A stretch of DNA of 38,780 nt, taken from NCBI GenBank assembly GCA_030536755.1, contig JAUNPJ010000021.1:1-38780 (forward strand), in the 5' to 3' direction. The DNA is from Eubacteriales bacterium (lineage in GTDB: Bacteria > Bacillota > Clostridia > Lachnospirales > Lachnospiraceae). The position numbers were made by a program, and so were the translations under genes. Position 1 is the first letter of the stretch. Every line of letters starts with the position of its first letter. The notes below the pieces were generated by a model. That model ran no database searches. It was not told the DNA's origin and saw only the letters and a list, made by a program, of their open reading frames with translations. Shown one piece after another: positions 15,410 through 23,778 of the stretch.

Positions 15410-15809
15410 TATTTTTACCTTCTTCTGCCGGTTTGGTTTTTATTAAGAGGATATTACTCCCCTGTGCTACTTCCACGGTTTTTTCACTTTTTTCGGAATC
15501 CTCATTAGCTGGCTCCATATCATTATCTGTAAATCCGTCTGTCTTGTCCAACTCTGCCATAGGAGCAGCAGTTATAGTTTCCGCAGCTCTTTCTGCTGCT
15601 CTTTTTCTCGCCAGTTCTCTCCTGCGCTCCACATATTCTTTACTAAGAGTAACGGTATGTTTGACAGCCGTATCTGTTACATCACTCGCTTTGGCAGACT
15701 CCGGTTCACAGTGCTTCGTAGGTTCATGGAAGAATGTGTAAGCAGTCAATCCAGCAATTACAGATCCTGCTCCCAGCAAAAAATACTTCATACTTTTTTT
15801 CATAGTCAT
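15390..15809 (-). CDS. Membrane-anchored protein with charged tail
   Basis: A 139-residue protein starting at ATG 15809 (GAGGAAAG upstream; the frame extends further without support). It has one N-terminal membrane segment (YFLLGAGSVIAGLTAYTFF, about 7-25) followed by a highly charged, Glu/Lys/Arg/Ala-rich region (YVERRRELARKRAAERAAE) and an acidic tail. No domain is recognised. It could be a scaffold or a membrane-tethered adaptor for the glycosyltransferase whose gene it overlaps. The function is unknown. Confidence 0.7.
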   Translation of the reverse strand: MTMKKSMKYFLLGAGSVIAGLTAYTFFHEPTKHCEPESAKASDVTDTAVKHTVTLSKEYVERRRELARKRAAERAAETITAAPMAELDKTDGFTDNDMEPANEDSEKSEKTVEVAQGSNILLIKTKPAEEGKNNDDENE

Positions 15810-15899
15810 CTTTCCTCTCTTTCTGTTAAATAAATGTTGCGTTATGTCCATGTACTTTCATCCGCAAAAACAATATTGAAGAAGATCTTTTTTCCTTTT

Positions 15900-16877
15900 T
15901 CAATCAAAGCTGTTCCAAAATTGTATTACTTCCTGCTCATATGCATCCCGGTTTACCACATAGCTCATTCCATGACCTGCTCCTGGAACAACGAGTAATC
16001 GTTTCGGTGCGGTACAAGCCTTATAGTTTTCATATGTCATTTCGATAGGAACAAAATCATCATCTGTTCCATGAATAAAAAGCACGGGAACTTTACATTT
16101 TGCCATTGCCGAAGTACAAGAATAATCTTTAGGGCCAATCTGAATTTTTCGCCGGCAAATATCCGCAGCAATTTCTCCCTGAATATCATCATAGTAAAGA
16201 CGCAGATTATTCTCCATAACATATTTCCAAATAGCGTTTGGAGAAGTATATCCGCAGTCGGCAATAATACCGTGTACATTTTCTGGCAGATCAAAGCCTG
16301 CTGTCATTAACACAGTTGATGCCCCCATAGAGACACCACATAAATAAATTGGCATATTATCATATCCCTGTTGATTGACCCAACGAATCCAATCAAGACA
16401 GTCATATCTTTCCAACAAGCCAAACCCCATGTAGTTTCCACCGCTATTGTTTTGCCCCCGTTGTTCGACAAATAGAACACAACAACCACTTTGAAACAGA
16501 AAATCAGAGATCAAACCGAAATCCTTAACCCATGATGAACGCCAACCGTGCATAGCAATAATAATTCTCTTAGCATTCTCACAAGAATGCCAGTGACCAA
16601 CCAATCTTTCGCCATCATGTGCTGTGATTTCTATAGCTTCACACCCTGCGTTTTCAAGTTTCTGAGCTGCCTGCTCCTGAATTTCAAAAAATTCTTTCAT
16701 CACAGGTTTACCGGAAAGTTGCTCCCTTGATGCATTCATAATTTCCGGTTCTTCACGATCCAGGGCAACACTAACTAATTTCTTTGTAATCAAAGAAGCT
16801 ACTGTTCCTGCCGTGATAATCGTACCTGCTGTAATTCCTGCTCCAATCAAAGCATTTTTAATGTGTTTATTCATCAT
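15900..16877 (-). CDS. Membrane-anchored alpha/beta hydrolase
   Basis: A 325-residue serine hydrolase. An N-terminal hydrophobic segment (about 8-36) anchors it. The alpha/beta-hydrolase fold shows IIAMHGWRSS (oxyanion region), nucleophile S183 in GVSMGAS, acid D273 in HGTDDDFVP and H302 in GAGHGM. It resembles YqkD/YfhR-type hydrolases, often lipases, esterases or acyl hydrolases. In this operon it would suit deacylation or remodelling of a lipid. AAGGAG lies 6 bases upstream of the tandem ATG start. Confidence 0.88.
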   Translation of the reverse strand: MMNKHIKNALIGAGITAGTIITAGTVASLITKKLVSVALDREEPEIMNASREQLSGKPVMKEFFEIQEQAAQKLENAGCEAIEITAHDGERLVGHWHSCENAKRIIIAMHGWRSSWVKDFGLISDFLFQSGCCVLFVEQRGQNNSGGNYMGFGLLERYDCLDWIRWVNQQGYDNMPIYLCGVSMGASTVLMTAGFDLPENVHGIIADCGYTSPNAIWKYVMENNLRLYYDDIQGEIAADICRRKIQIGPKDYSCTSAMAKCKVPVLFIHGTDDDFVPIEMTYENYKACTAPKRLLVVPGAGHGMSYVVNRDAYEQEVIQFWNSFD

Positions 16878-16910
16878 TCATGACTCCTTTCATCTCGGTT
16901 TATATTGCTA

Positions 16911-17573
16911 TCATACTTGCGATACAGCCAATACTCCTTCGGCTTCTATAAAACTCCAATTGCAGAATTTCTTTTGCATCCATTCATCAGGATATTTTCC
17001 ATCAATAAATCGACTTATCCTGTTTAGTGGTGCTTTCTTTTTATGCCGATTTGCCCACCGTATAATGCATATTGCTGTCCATGTGAGATTGACGATCATA
17101 AATAGTGACAAACCGATGCACGCTATTTCCCATGCAGTTCCGGTCATATGAGAAAGAATACCTTTTAATGGTTGATACAAAACCTGATCAAAGAAAAGTC
17201 CCAACGCTCCCCACATGATTGTCATTTTCGGGCTGATAAGTCCCTGTATATTCAGAAAATGATTTCTGTAATCCCATGCCTTCATACCGATTCCGATGCG
17301 TATCACCAACCCACAAAGATATTCCACCAATGAACCAATCAAGGCAAGTATTACAATACGCAACGACCTGTCAAGTCGGTTAAATAGCATTTCTCCTATG
17401 TAAAGCATCACAATGCCGATTCCATAAACGATATTGAACGGCCCCCAGAGAGCAACTACATGGGTTTGCCATTTACCGTATCGGAATTTACACCATGTTC
17501 CTTCTACGATAACACCTAAAACATTTCCGAACATAAACAACCAAAATAATTCTTGATAACTTAAAGTCAACAT
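16911..17573 (-). CDS. CmpB-like putative ABC-transporter permease (PF06541)
   Basis: A 220-residue integral membrane protein with about five hydrophobic segments. Typical family signatures are visible: ELFWLFMFGNVLGVIVEGTW at the start, VALWGPFNIVYGIG, and EYLCGLVIRIGIGMKAWDYR. No ATP-binding partner is encoded here. The family name is historical and true transport is unproven. ATG 17573 with AGAGG upstream is chosen; an ATG at 17597 would overlap the AI-2E gene's end and lacks a good site. It is the middle gene of the envelope operon. Confidence 0.8.
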   Translation of the reverse strand: MLTLSYQELFWLFMFGNVLGVIVEGTWCKFRYGKWQTHVVALWGPFNIVYGIGIVMLYIGEMLFNRLDRSLRIVILALIGSLVEYLCGLVIRIGIGMKAWDYRNHFLNIQGLISPKMTIMWGALGLFFDQVLYQPLKGILSHMTGTAWEIACIGLSLFMIVNLTWTAICIIRWANRHKKKAPLNRISRFIDGKYPDEWMQKKFCNWSFIEAEGVLAVSQV

Positions 17574-17586
17574 AGTTATACATCCT

Positions 17587-18717
17587 CTATTCAGCATTGA
17601 TTTCTGTATTCTTGCAAAGCCCTCTCTTTTTAGCGCCGTCTTTCAACAGGTCAACGATAACGGAAGCAAGCGGAATGAAGAACAGAATTCCAAGAATGCC
17701 AAATAGCTTTCCGCCAATCATTGCTGCAACCAGCGTATACAGGGGTGGCAATCCTACAGAGCCGCCAACTACTCTCGGATAGATGAACTGATTTTCTCCA
17801 AACTGTACGACGAGGTACACAACCATGCACCGAATCGCAAGTGTTGGATCGATAATCAGTGTAAGAAAAACACTGACTACACAGGAAATAAAAGCACCAA
17901 CATAAGGGATAATTGCGCAAACCGCCGTAAGAACGCCAACCAAACTTGCATATGGAAGTCTGAATATCACAAATGCAAAACTCATTAAAGTGCCTAATAT
18001 CATAGCTTCTCCACATTGTCCCGATAAAAAGTTGGCAAAGGATGTGTTGAACATCCGGAAAATTTGCGAAATTTTATCTGCCCACGAAGGTTTCAAATAA
18101 GAACGCAGAAATTTATTTGAATGCCGGTGTATCCGCTCTTTATCCAAAACCATATAAATGCCGATTATAAATCCGAATGCAGCGTTCGTAACTATACTGA
18201 CAGCCGAGGAGACGGTATCTACAATACTTGCAAGAACCATATCCACATGGTCGGATACGGTGTTCAGCATTTGATCCAGATTAATGTCAGCAAGGAATTT
18301 TTCCAGCCATTCGGCATTAATATTATGTGCGTCGAGATATTGCGTCCACTCCGGGATACGAGTTTCGAGCATGGAAGTAAGGCTTTGCACCGAACGAATC
18401 ATTTCGGGAATAAGCAAAGTAAATACAAGAGAAAGCACCAACACAATGCAAATCAATGTAAGTATAAAGCTGGCAATACGATACGCTTTGCCAGACGACT
18501 GCTTTTTAGATTTCGAAAATAACTTTCTGAGCCGTTTTTCTATCCTGGACATTGGTACATTGATAAATAAAGCCAATATTCCGCCTACAACAATAGGAAG
18601 AATTAACCCGATAATCTTTTTTGCAAAGCCGATAATTGTGGTAAGATGCATTAACGCTGCAAACAAACATATTCCGATAATAACTATCAGCAAATTTTCC
18701 TTTGATTTTTTATCCAT
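17587..18717 (-). CDS. AI-2E family transporter (PF01594)
   Basis: A 376-residue polytopic membrane protein with the family's layout: two N-terminal membrane helices (about 8-52) with the LPIVVGGILALFINVP signature, a large soluble loop (about 95-195), then a bundle of helices. It ends with QFGENQFIYPRVVGGSVGLP, a hallmark of the family, and a final helix pair. Members have been linked to autoinducer-2 or ion/solute export; the substrate is not predictable. The ATG overlaps the stop of a possible small upstream frame (ATGGATAA). The ribosome binding site AAGGAG is at 9 bases. Confidence 0.92.
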   Translation of the reverse strand: MDKKSKENLLIVIIGICLFAALMHLTTIIGFAKKIIGLILPIVVGGILALFINVPMSRIEKRLRKLFSKSKKQSSGKAYRIASFILTLICIVLVLSLVFTLLIPEMIRSVQSLTSMLETRIPEWTQYLDAHNINAEWLEKFLADINLDQMLNTVSDHVDMVLASIVDTVSSAVSIVTNAAFGFIIGIYMVLDKERIHRHSNKFLRSYLKPSWADKISQIFRMFNTSFANFLSGQCGEAMILGTLMSFAFVIFRLPYASLVGVLTAVCAIIPYVGAFISCVVSVFLTLIIDPTLAIRCMVVYLVVQFGENQFIYPRVVGGSVGLPPLYTLVAAMIGGKLFGILGILFFIPLASVIVDLLKDGAKKRGLCKNTEINAE

Positions 18718-18850
18718 ATCTCTTTTCTCCTTGCCTGCTAAAGAGCCTTGTCCATAAGGCTTTCAGCAAAATTTCAGATGCCGGAAACCTTTTAAAAACA
18801 CTGCTGTTTCTAATGAACTTTGAAAATTGTTTCCAGGTATCACAATACAT
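18710..18850 (-). CDS. Possible small protein coupled to the AI-2E gene
   Basis: A 46-residue frame fills most of the 152-base gap between the PAP2 and AI-2E genes. It ends in an 8-base overlap (ATGGATAA) with the AI-2E start, a common coupling arrangement. The sequence is basic and aromatic (FSKFIRNSSVFKRFPASE, LLKALWTRLF), without a known domain. The start is uncertain: GAGGTG is about 13 bases away, and the frame stays open into the PAP2 gene. It could be a real small membrane-associated peptide, a decayed gene tail or chance. Confidence 0.35.
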   Translation of the reverse strand: MYCDTWKQFSKFIRNSSVFKRFPASEILLKALWTRLFSRQGEKRYG

Positions 18851-18869
18851 CAAAGTTCGAAACACCTCA

Positions 18870-19556
18870 TTAAACTGATTTATTCTTTGTGCAATTCCAT
18901 TTTTCACTCCCGTATACAACTACATAGGCAAAAACACAAATTGGAATTGCCGCAAGTATATCCAACACAGAGTGCTGTTTTAGAAATACAGTCGATACTG
19001 ATATAAGGAAAGCGGTAATAGTAAAAACAATCCTCCAACCTTTGGTGCTGAAATGCTTACTGTGCCAAGCACAGAGCATAACGGCCACAGAACCAATGAC
19101 ATGAATGGACGGGCAAACATTCGTGTTCGTATCAAACTGATAAAATCCAGTCATAAATCGAGTGAATACATTATCCCGTTCAAACAGGACTGGCCGAAGC
19201 TCCTGACAGTTCGGGAAAAGAATGTAAATAATCATTGCCGCTGAGTAAGATATAATGATAAATTTCATTAGTTTTCTGAAAGAATCCGTATCAAATAAAA
19301 GAGTATAAATATGAATGCCTACCAGAAATACAAACCAAAATAAGTAGGGAATCAAAAAATACTCGCAAAATGGGATGGCATCATCCAACGAACAGGAAAT
19401 TGGATAATAACTTTCCCTGATCCAAAGCCGTTCGACAGTTAAAAACATCAGTCCGAAAAGCGGCCAGAAGATCAGCATTTTTAAATGCGAAAACTCAGGG
19501 GTATTTAATTTGCTCAACCGAAATTTTCGGTAGTCTACCATTGCTCTTTTTTGCAT
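18870..19556 (-). CDS. PAP2-family phosphatase / phosphotransferase
   Basis: A 228-residue membrane protein with about six hydrophobic helices. The PAP2 active-site motifs are present: CPSIH (148-152) and the S188...H195-x3-D199 element (STVFLKQHSVLD). The first phosphatase motif (KX6RP) is weak, with RPVLFERDN as the nearest segment, as in inositol-phosphoceramide-synthase-like members. It probably dephosphorylates a lipid phosphate such as phosphatidic acid, PGP or undecaprenyl-PP, or transfers a head group. AGGAG is 10 bases upstream. In the operon it could supply diacylglycerol for the glycosyltransferase encoded upstream. Confidence 0.87.
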   Translation of the reverse strand: MQKRAMVDYRKFRLSKLNTPEFSHLKMLIFWPLFGLMFLTVERLWIRESYYPISCSLDDAIPFCEYFLIPYLFWFVFLVGIHIYTLLFDTDSFRKLMKFIIISYSAAMIIYILFPNCQELRPVLFERDNVFTRFMTGFYQFDTNTNVCPSIHVIGSVAVMLCAWHSKHFSTKGWRIVFTITAFLISVSTVFLKQHSVLDILAAIPICVFAYVVVYGSEKWNCTKNKSV

Positions 19557-19601
19557 TTGTTTCTTGCTCCTGTAATCAATAATGATTTATATAACAGTCA
19601 C

Positions 19602-20453
19602 CTATGTACGCTTTGGAATCGGCAGAGCTTTTGAAAGAATAAAAGACTGCAAAATCCCCAAAACAGATTGATAAATCCAGTAAACACCAAGCATTCCCGA
19701 AAATGAAAATGTCATCCAAAGTGTCATCAGAGGCATCATAATCTCCATAAAGTTCATAGGTGATTTACCTTGTACTTCTCCATTACCCACAGGTGCGGTA
19801 GAAACATTGTTCCATTTACGCATCAGATAAGAAGAAAGCCATGTAAGCGCCGCTGCAAGGATGGGGACGAGCCAAAGAATCGAAAATTCGGAAAAGCTCG
19901 GAGTTTGGGCGAGGTTCGCTCCAAAAAGTGTAAAGTCGGGAAGTTTTGTAAGATCAATCCCCGCAAACGCATCAACGCCAAGCTCCTGAATATTTGCAAC
20001 CAATCCTATTTCATCCAGCGCAGGTGTTATCCCTGCGGCTGTGATAATATCCTTAATCTTTGTAATTTCTTCGCCAGTCAACTTGCAGATATAGGAAAGC
20101 GGGCTTCGTATCACCTTATAAAGAAATGTGATAACCGGGAGTTGGAGAAACATAGTCAGACAACCCGATAGTGGGCGAAAGCCTTCCTTTTGCTGAAGCT
20201 CCATAATTTCCTGCTGCTGTTTCTGTATGGAGGCTTCGTCTGTTTTCCCTCGATACTTTGCCTGAATCTTCTCCATTTTAGGGGCAATCTTTGCCATAAT
20301 AATCTGACTTTTTTGCTGTTTTATGGCTGCTGGAAGAAACAACAGCTTAAACAGCAATGCATACAAAAACAAGGCGAGGGCATATTTTCCGAAGAATATA
20401 TTACTGAACCATGAAAGCATAGTTCCGAGCAGGTTATAAATCCAATCTAACAT
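19602..20453 (-). CDS. yidC: YidC/Oxa1-family membrane protein insertase
   Basis: A 283-residue protein with the Gram-positive YidC layout. A first core helix (about 24-44, LFLYALLFKLLFLPAAIKQQ) is followed by the cytosolic helical hairpin (AKIAPKMEKIQAKYRGK). Further core helices are near 100-120 (LPVITFLYKVIRSPL), 190-210 and 240-275. The hydrophilic-groove position usually held by Arg seems to be Lys here (ALLFKLL). There is no lipoprotein signal, unlike SpoIIIJ. It is probably an accessory copy beyond the housekeeping YidC. It may insert the operon's membrane proteins. Confidence 0.9.
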   Translation of the reverse strand: MLDWIYNLLGTMLSWFSNIFFGKYALALFLYALLFKLLFLPAAIKQQKSQIIMAKIAPKMEKIQAKYRGKTDEASIQKQQQEIMELQQKEGFRPLSGCLTMFLQLPVITFLYKVIRSPLSYICKLTGEEITKIKDIITAAGITPALDEIGLVANIQELGVDAFAGIDLTKLPDFTLFGANLAQTPSFSEFSILWLVPILAAALTWLSSYLMRKWNNVSTAPVGNGEVQGKSPMNFMEIMMPLMTLWMTFSFSGMLGVYWIYQSVLGILQSFILSKALPIPKRT

Positions 20454-20467
20454 TCGCTTCTTTCCTT

Positions 20468-21574
20468 TTACTGTAATTCTTTATATATGTACTCCGCTCC
20501 ATTTGGCGGCTTGTGTTCCTGCAAACGTTTTTCCATATCATGTCTTTCTGTAGGAGAACGGAGCAGTTCCAAACTTTTGGCGGCAAGCTTTTTAGGTGTA
20601 TCGGCGGTAATGGCTGCACCCATACTCAAGAAGAAATCCATATTGTACTGTTCACACCCTGCAACAGCGTTGATGAATGCCATAGGCAAACATTTGACAG
20701 CCGCTTCGGTTACGCTGATCCCGCCCGGCTTTGTTAAATATAGGTCGGCGGAATCCATATAAAGCGGCATTTGATTGGTGTAACCTATTACATGGATATG
20801 AGGCTTCCGTTTGTATCTCCGGTCTAACCGCTTAAACAGCCGTTTGTTTGTTCCGCAGATTATGGACACTTCCATATCCTCTGTCATTTCTTTTGAGATC
20901 TGTTTCATCATCTTTGCAATAGGGCCGCATCCCATACTGCCGCACATAACAAGAAGATGTTTGCTATTAGAACGGATACCCAGTAACCGTTTGGCATCCG
21001 CCTTTTCTGTATGCTTATAAAAATTCCGGCGAACAGGAATTCCCGCAGCGATAACGCTTTCCCTTTGAATGCCCATGCTGACAAAATCATCGGTAAAACT
21101 ATCATCAGCGATAAAATATTTCTGTAAATCACAGGCATTTGCACCAGGATAACAGGTATAATCAGTGGCAATAAAAGCGGTTTGTATTGACAAAGGACGC
21201 TTTCGCAGCATATGTGTCAACATCATTGCGGAAAAGATATGTGTGCAGATAATGGTAGTGTAGTTACCCCCGGTAATGTACCGATACATACGGTCTGCAC
21301 CGGAGGTCAAGGCCTTGTATACAAGCGATCCCTCTTTGAATACTGCCGGATGTTTCTCGCTTTGCCGGTATCCCCACTGAAACAGCCAGGGCAAATGACG
21401 ATAAACAAAGCTATGTCCCCATGAAAGAAACTGGGAAATCCGTTTCCCGATAAAATCAAGGGAGTCCTGAATTTCACACTCAATATGCTGTTTCTTATAG
21501 TAATCCATCATTGCCTGCGCACAGGAGTTATGCCCTTGCCCCGTACTGCAGCTTAATATCAGAACTTTCTTCAT
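20468..21574 (-). CDS. MGDG-synthase/UgtP-like diacylglycerol glycosyltransferase
   Basis: A 368-residue GT-B (GT28-type) enzyme. The N-terminal MGDG-synthase domain starts LILSCSTGQGHNSCAQAM. It is followed by the PWLFQWGYR segment, and in the C-terminal half the UDP-sugar signature TKPGGISVTEA. It should transfer glucose or galactose from UDP-sugar to diacylglycerol at the cytosolic membrane face. ATG 21574 has AGGAG with a 7-base spacer; an in-frame start at 21613 has no site. It overlaps the upstream CrtO-like gene by 47 bases, indicating tight coupling of glycosylation and acylation. Confidence 0.88.
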   Translation of the reverse strand: MKKVLILSCSTGQGHNSCAQAMMDYYKKQHIECEIQDSLDFIGKRISQFLSWGHSFVYRHLPWLFQWGYRQSEKHPAVFKEGSLVYKALTSGADRMYRYITGGNYTTIICTHIFSAMMLTHMLRKRPLSIQTAFIATDYTCYPGANACDLQKYFIADDSFTDDFVSMGIQRESVIAAGIPVRRNFYKHTEKADAKRLLGIRSNSKHLLVMCGSMGCGPIAKMMKQISKEMTEDMEVSIICGTNKRLFKRLDRRYKRKPHIHVIGYTNQMPLYMDSADLYLTKPGGISVTEAAVKCLPMAFINAVAGCEQYNMDFFLSMGAAITADTPKKLAAKSLELLRSPTERHDMEKRLQEHKPPNGAEYIYKELQ

Positions 21575-22070
21575 AGGTAATCTCCTGTTTCTTGCTTTCA
21601 ACTGTAGTTTCACGAATCTGCAATCTTTTCAGCAACCGAACCAGTTTTGGACGGTTATATCGCTGAATCAGAATAAAGGGAATATTGCCGAGCAAATAAA
21701 GCACAAATAGAACCCAGCCGCCGATACCTTTCCATATCAGCAGACAGCCCAATCCCATGATACACAGCACGACATGGATGAACTCTGCAACACAGGTTTC
21801 CTGTACCATTCGTTCCATATTTTGAACATTCACTTGTTTTGGCAGTTTTTTTGCCGGCATAAGTGAGAAAAAAATTCTGCTCATATCTGGCAGCTTATTT
21901 TGCCATTTGCGGATTCTGATTTTGTTATAGATCTCTCCGTTTTTTTCAAATCCAAATGATATGTATGGAAAACGAAGATAGTGAAATTTCTTTGGCATTA
22001 ACCTCCCGACAAAAAAGAAACCGAAACTGATTATCACGAGATATAAAAAACATTTAAAAAATACATTCAT
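21528..22070 (-). CDS. CrtO-like glycosyl-acyltransferase, membrane protein
   Basis: A 180-residue membrane protein resembling staphylococcal CrtO (glycosyl-4,4'-diaponeurosporenoate acyltransferase, PF18927), the enzyme that acylates the sugar of staphyloxanthin. Shared landmarks are FEKNGEIYNK, RIRKWQNKLPDM, a central conserved AEFIH and the C-terminal NIPFILIQRYNRPKL. There are hydrophobic segments at about 3-23 and 100-135. No carotenoid genes are nearby, so the likely acceptor is the glycolipid made by the overlapping glycosyltransferase. It is the first gene of the nine-gene operon, downstream of a repeat-type operator. Confidence 0.78.
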   Translation of the reverse strand: MNVFFKCFLYLVIISFGFFFVGRLMPKKFHYLRFPYISFGFEKNGEIYNKIRIRKWQNKLPDMSRIFFSLMPAKKLPKQVNVQNMERMVQETCVAEFIHVVLCIMGLGCLLIWKGIGGWVLFVLYLLGNIPFILIQRYNRPKLVRLLKRLQIRETTVESKKQEITYEESSDIKLQYGARA

Positions 22071-22186
22071 CTCCGATCTGTCCTTTCATTTATCCATTTT
22101 GTTTCCTTATCATTTACCTTTTTATCTCTCCTTTGCGACAACCTTACCGTCTTTTCTGTTTTACATTCATATCCTAATTTTTCAGT

Positions 22187-22214
22187 TACAACTCAACCTC
22201 AACCCAATCTCAAC
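22187..22214 (-). promoter_or_regulatory. Triple direct-repeat operator A (response-regulator type)
   Basis: On the minus strand three half-sites at 11-base spacing: GTTGA-N6-GTTGA-N6-GTTGT. It lies about 120 bases upstream of the glycolipid operon. It matches operator B at 22 of 28 positions. The spacing equals that of SaeR sites (GTTAA-N6-GTTAA). Binding by the island's own OmpR-type regulator is inferred. Confidence 0.65.
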
Positions 22215-22225
22215 AATTCGTAACA

Positions 22226-22262
22226 AAAGAAAAGCGGCTGTTTTTTGCAAAACAGTCACTTA
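22226..22262 (-). terminator. Terminator of the MATE gene
   Basis: On the minus strand AAG-G-CTGTTTT-type arms fold around GCA with AAAACAG-C-CTT (two mismatches) and are followed by TTCTTTTG. It lies between the MATE stop and operator A. Confidence 0.65.
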
Positions 22263-22307
22263 TCTGAATTTCAAATGATTTTATGTAGTTGATTGCTTTA
22301 TGCATTC

Positions 22308-23663
22308 TTACAAATTCTGCATTGCTTTTCTAAACTGGAAGAAGAAAAGTATTATGGTAAAAATAACAGAAATGAAGTCAGCTATCGGTTCGGCTAAATA
22401 TACACCCATTGTCTTATTTGCTACTAAATGCGGGACGATATAAATCAGCGGAACAAGCAAAATGAATTTTCGCATAACAGCTACCATAATGGAAGCTGTT
22501 GCGTTTCCAAGCGAAGTAAATGTCATCTGACAAGCAATCTGCGCTCCGAATATGCCAAGACCGGCGCAATAAATACGCAAAGCCCAGCTCGTGAACTCAA
22601 TTAACTCAGGGTTCGGTACAAAAATTCTGGCAAACATCTGAGGGATTAACATAACCAAAGACCAAACCACCATTGTATATCCAAGCGTGCAGGCAATCAG
22701 CAACTTTACCGTTTTTTTTACTCGATCGCCATTTTTTGCACCGTAGTTATAGCTTGTAATTGGCTGTGCCCCTTGCCCCAGTCCCTGCGCAGGAAGCGAG
22801 GAGAACTGCATAACACTGGTCAGAATCGTCATAGCTCCAACGGCTACATCTCCGCCATATTTCAGAAGCGATGAATTAAAGCAAATTAAAATGACACTTT
22901 CACTGGCCTGCATAATAAAAGAGGACATTCCAAGTGAAAAGGACGGCAGAATAGTCTTTGTTTCCAGCAGGAGATTCTGACGCCGAATGCGGAGAATCGT
23001 TTTCTTGCCTGTCAAAAAACGGAGCACATAGAAAGTTGATACTGCCTGGGAAATAATCGTAGCAAGAGCAGCTCCTTTGACTCCCATATGAAATCCATAA
23101 ATAAATAACGGATCAAGTGCAATATTACAAACTGCTCCAATCAAGACACTGAACATACCGGCGGTTGCAAAGCCCTGTGCGGTAATGAATGCAGTCATGC
23201 CAAGCGTAAGCTGTACGAAAATCGTTCCCATGGCATAGATATTCATATAATCGGTAGCAAATCCGATTGTATTCTCACTTGCGCCAAAAGCCAGCAGAAG
23301 CGGACGATTAAAAATCAGCAACACGGCTGTAAGTATTACAGAAATCAAAATCTGCAAAGTAAGACTGTTTCCTAAAATCTTTTCGGCTTCCTTCTGATTG
23401 CCTCGTCCCATTGCCATTGACGCTCTCGGAGCCCCACCTGTACTAACAAAAGCGGAGAATGCTGACACAATCATAATTACTGACATACAAACGCCAACTC
23501 CTGTGAGTGCCAGATCGCCGTTTTCCGGCATATGACCTATGTATACTCGATCCACAAGATTATAAAGGAGATTGACAATCTGTGCTGCAATAGCAGGCAG
23601 AGATAGTTTCAAAAGAAGCTTTCTAACCGGCTCCGTTCCTAAAAAATTATTATTCTTTTCCAA
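22308..23663 (-). CDS. MATE-family multidrug exporter
   Basis: A 451-residue protein with twelve predicted membrane helices in two six-helix halves, MepA-like. Signatures include the N-terminal PVRKLLLKLSLPAIAAQ, GDLALTGVGV, the ASMAMGRGNQKEAE loop and GLGQGAQPITSYNYGA in the second half. It exports cationic drugs or metabolites using H+ or Na+. The start is a TTG with GGAGG 9 bases upstream. It lies downstream of repeat operator B and so may be co-regulated with the glycolipid operon. Confidence 0.92.
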   Translation of the reverse strand: MEKNNNFLGTEPVRKLLLKLSLPAIAAQIVNLLYNLVDRVYIGHMPENGDLALTGVGVCMSVIMIVSAFSAFVSTGGAPRASMAMGRGNQKEAEKILGNSLTLQILISVILTAVLLIFNRPLLLAFGASENTIGFATDYMNIYAMGTIFVQLTLGMTAFITAQGFATAGMFSVLIGAVCNIALDPLFIYGFHMGVKGAALATIISQAVSTFYVLRFLTGKKTILRIRRQNLLLETKTILPSFSLGMSSFIMQASESVILICFNSSLLKYGGDVAVGAMTILTSVMQFSSLPAQGLGQGAQPITSYNYGAKNGDRVKKTVKLLIACTLGYTMVVWSLVMLIPQMFARIFVPNPELIEFTSWALRIYCAGLGIFGAQIACQMTFTSLGNATASIMVAVMRKFILLVPLIYIVPHLVANKTMGVYLAEPIADFISVIFTIILFFFQFRKAMQNL

Positions 23664-23732
23664 AACAGTGTGCCTCCAAACCGATAATGACTTTGCTCTT
23701 AGTGTATTGAATTTCCATTGTATAGTCTTAAC

Positions 23733-23760
23733 TACAACTGAATATCAACTAAACCTCAAC
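23733..23760 (-). promoter_or_regulatory. Triple direct-repeat operator B (response-regulator type)
   Basis: Minus-strand GTTGA-N6-GTTGA-N6-GTTGT, about 70 bases upstream of the MATE start and in the same orientation as operator A. TTGATA with 18-base spacing to TATACA overlaps its central repeat as a candidate promoter. The distal repeat falls inside the 32-base palindrome at 23747-23778. Confidence 0.65.
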
Positions 23761-23778
23761 AATTGTTGAGGTTTAGTT
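23747..23778. repeat. Perfect 32-bp palindrome at the rsmD stop
   Basis: The 16-base half AACTAAACCTCAACAA is followed directly by its exact complement, with no loop. It includes the stop codon of the rsmD-like gene and part of operator B. No T tract follows. It could be a transcription end, a dimeric operator or both. Confidence 0.85.
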
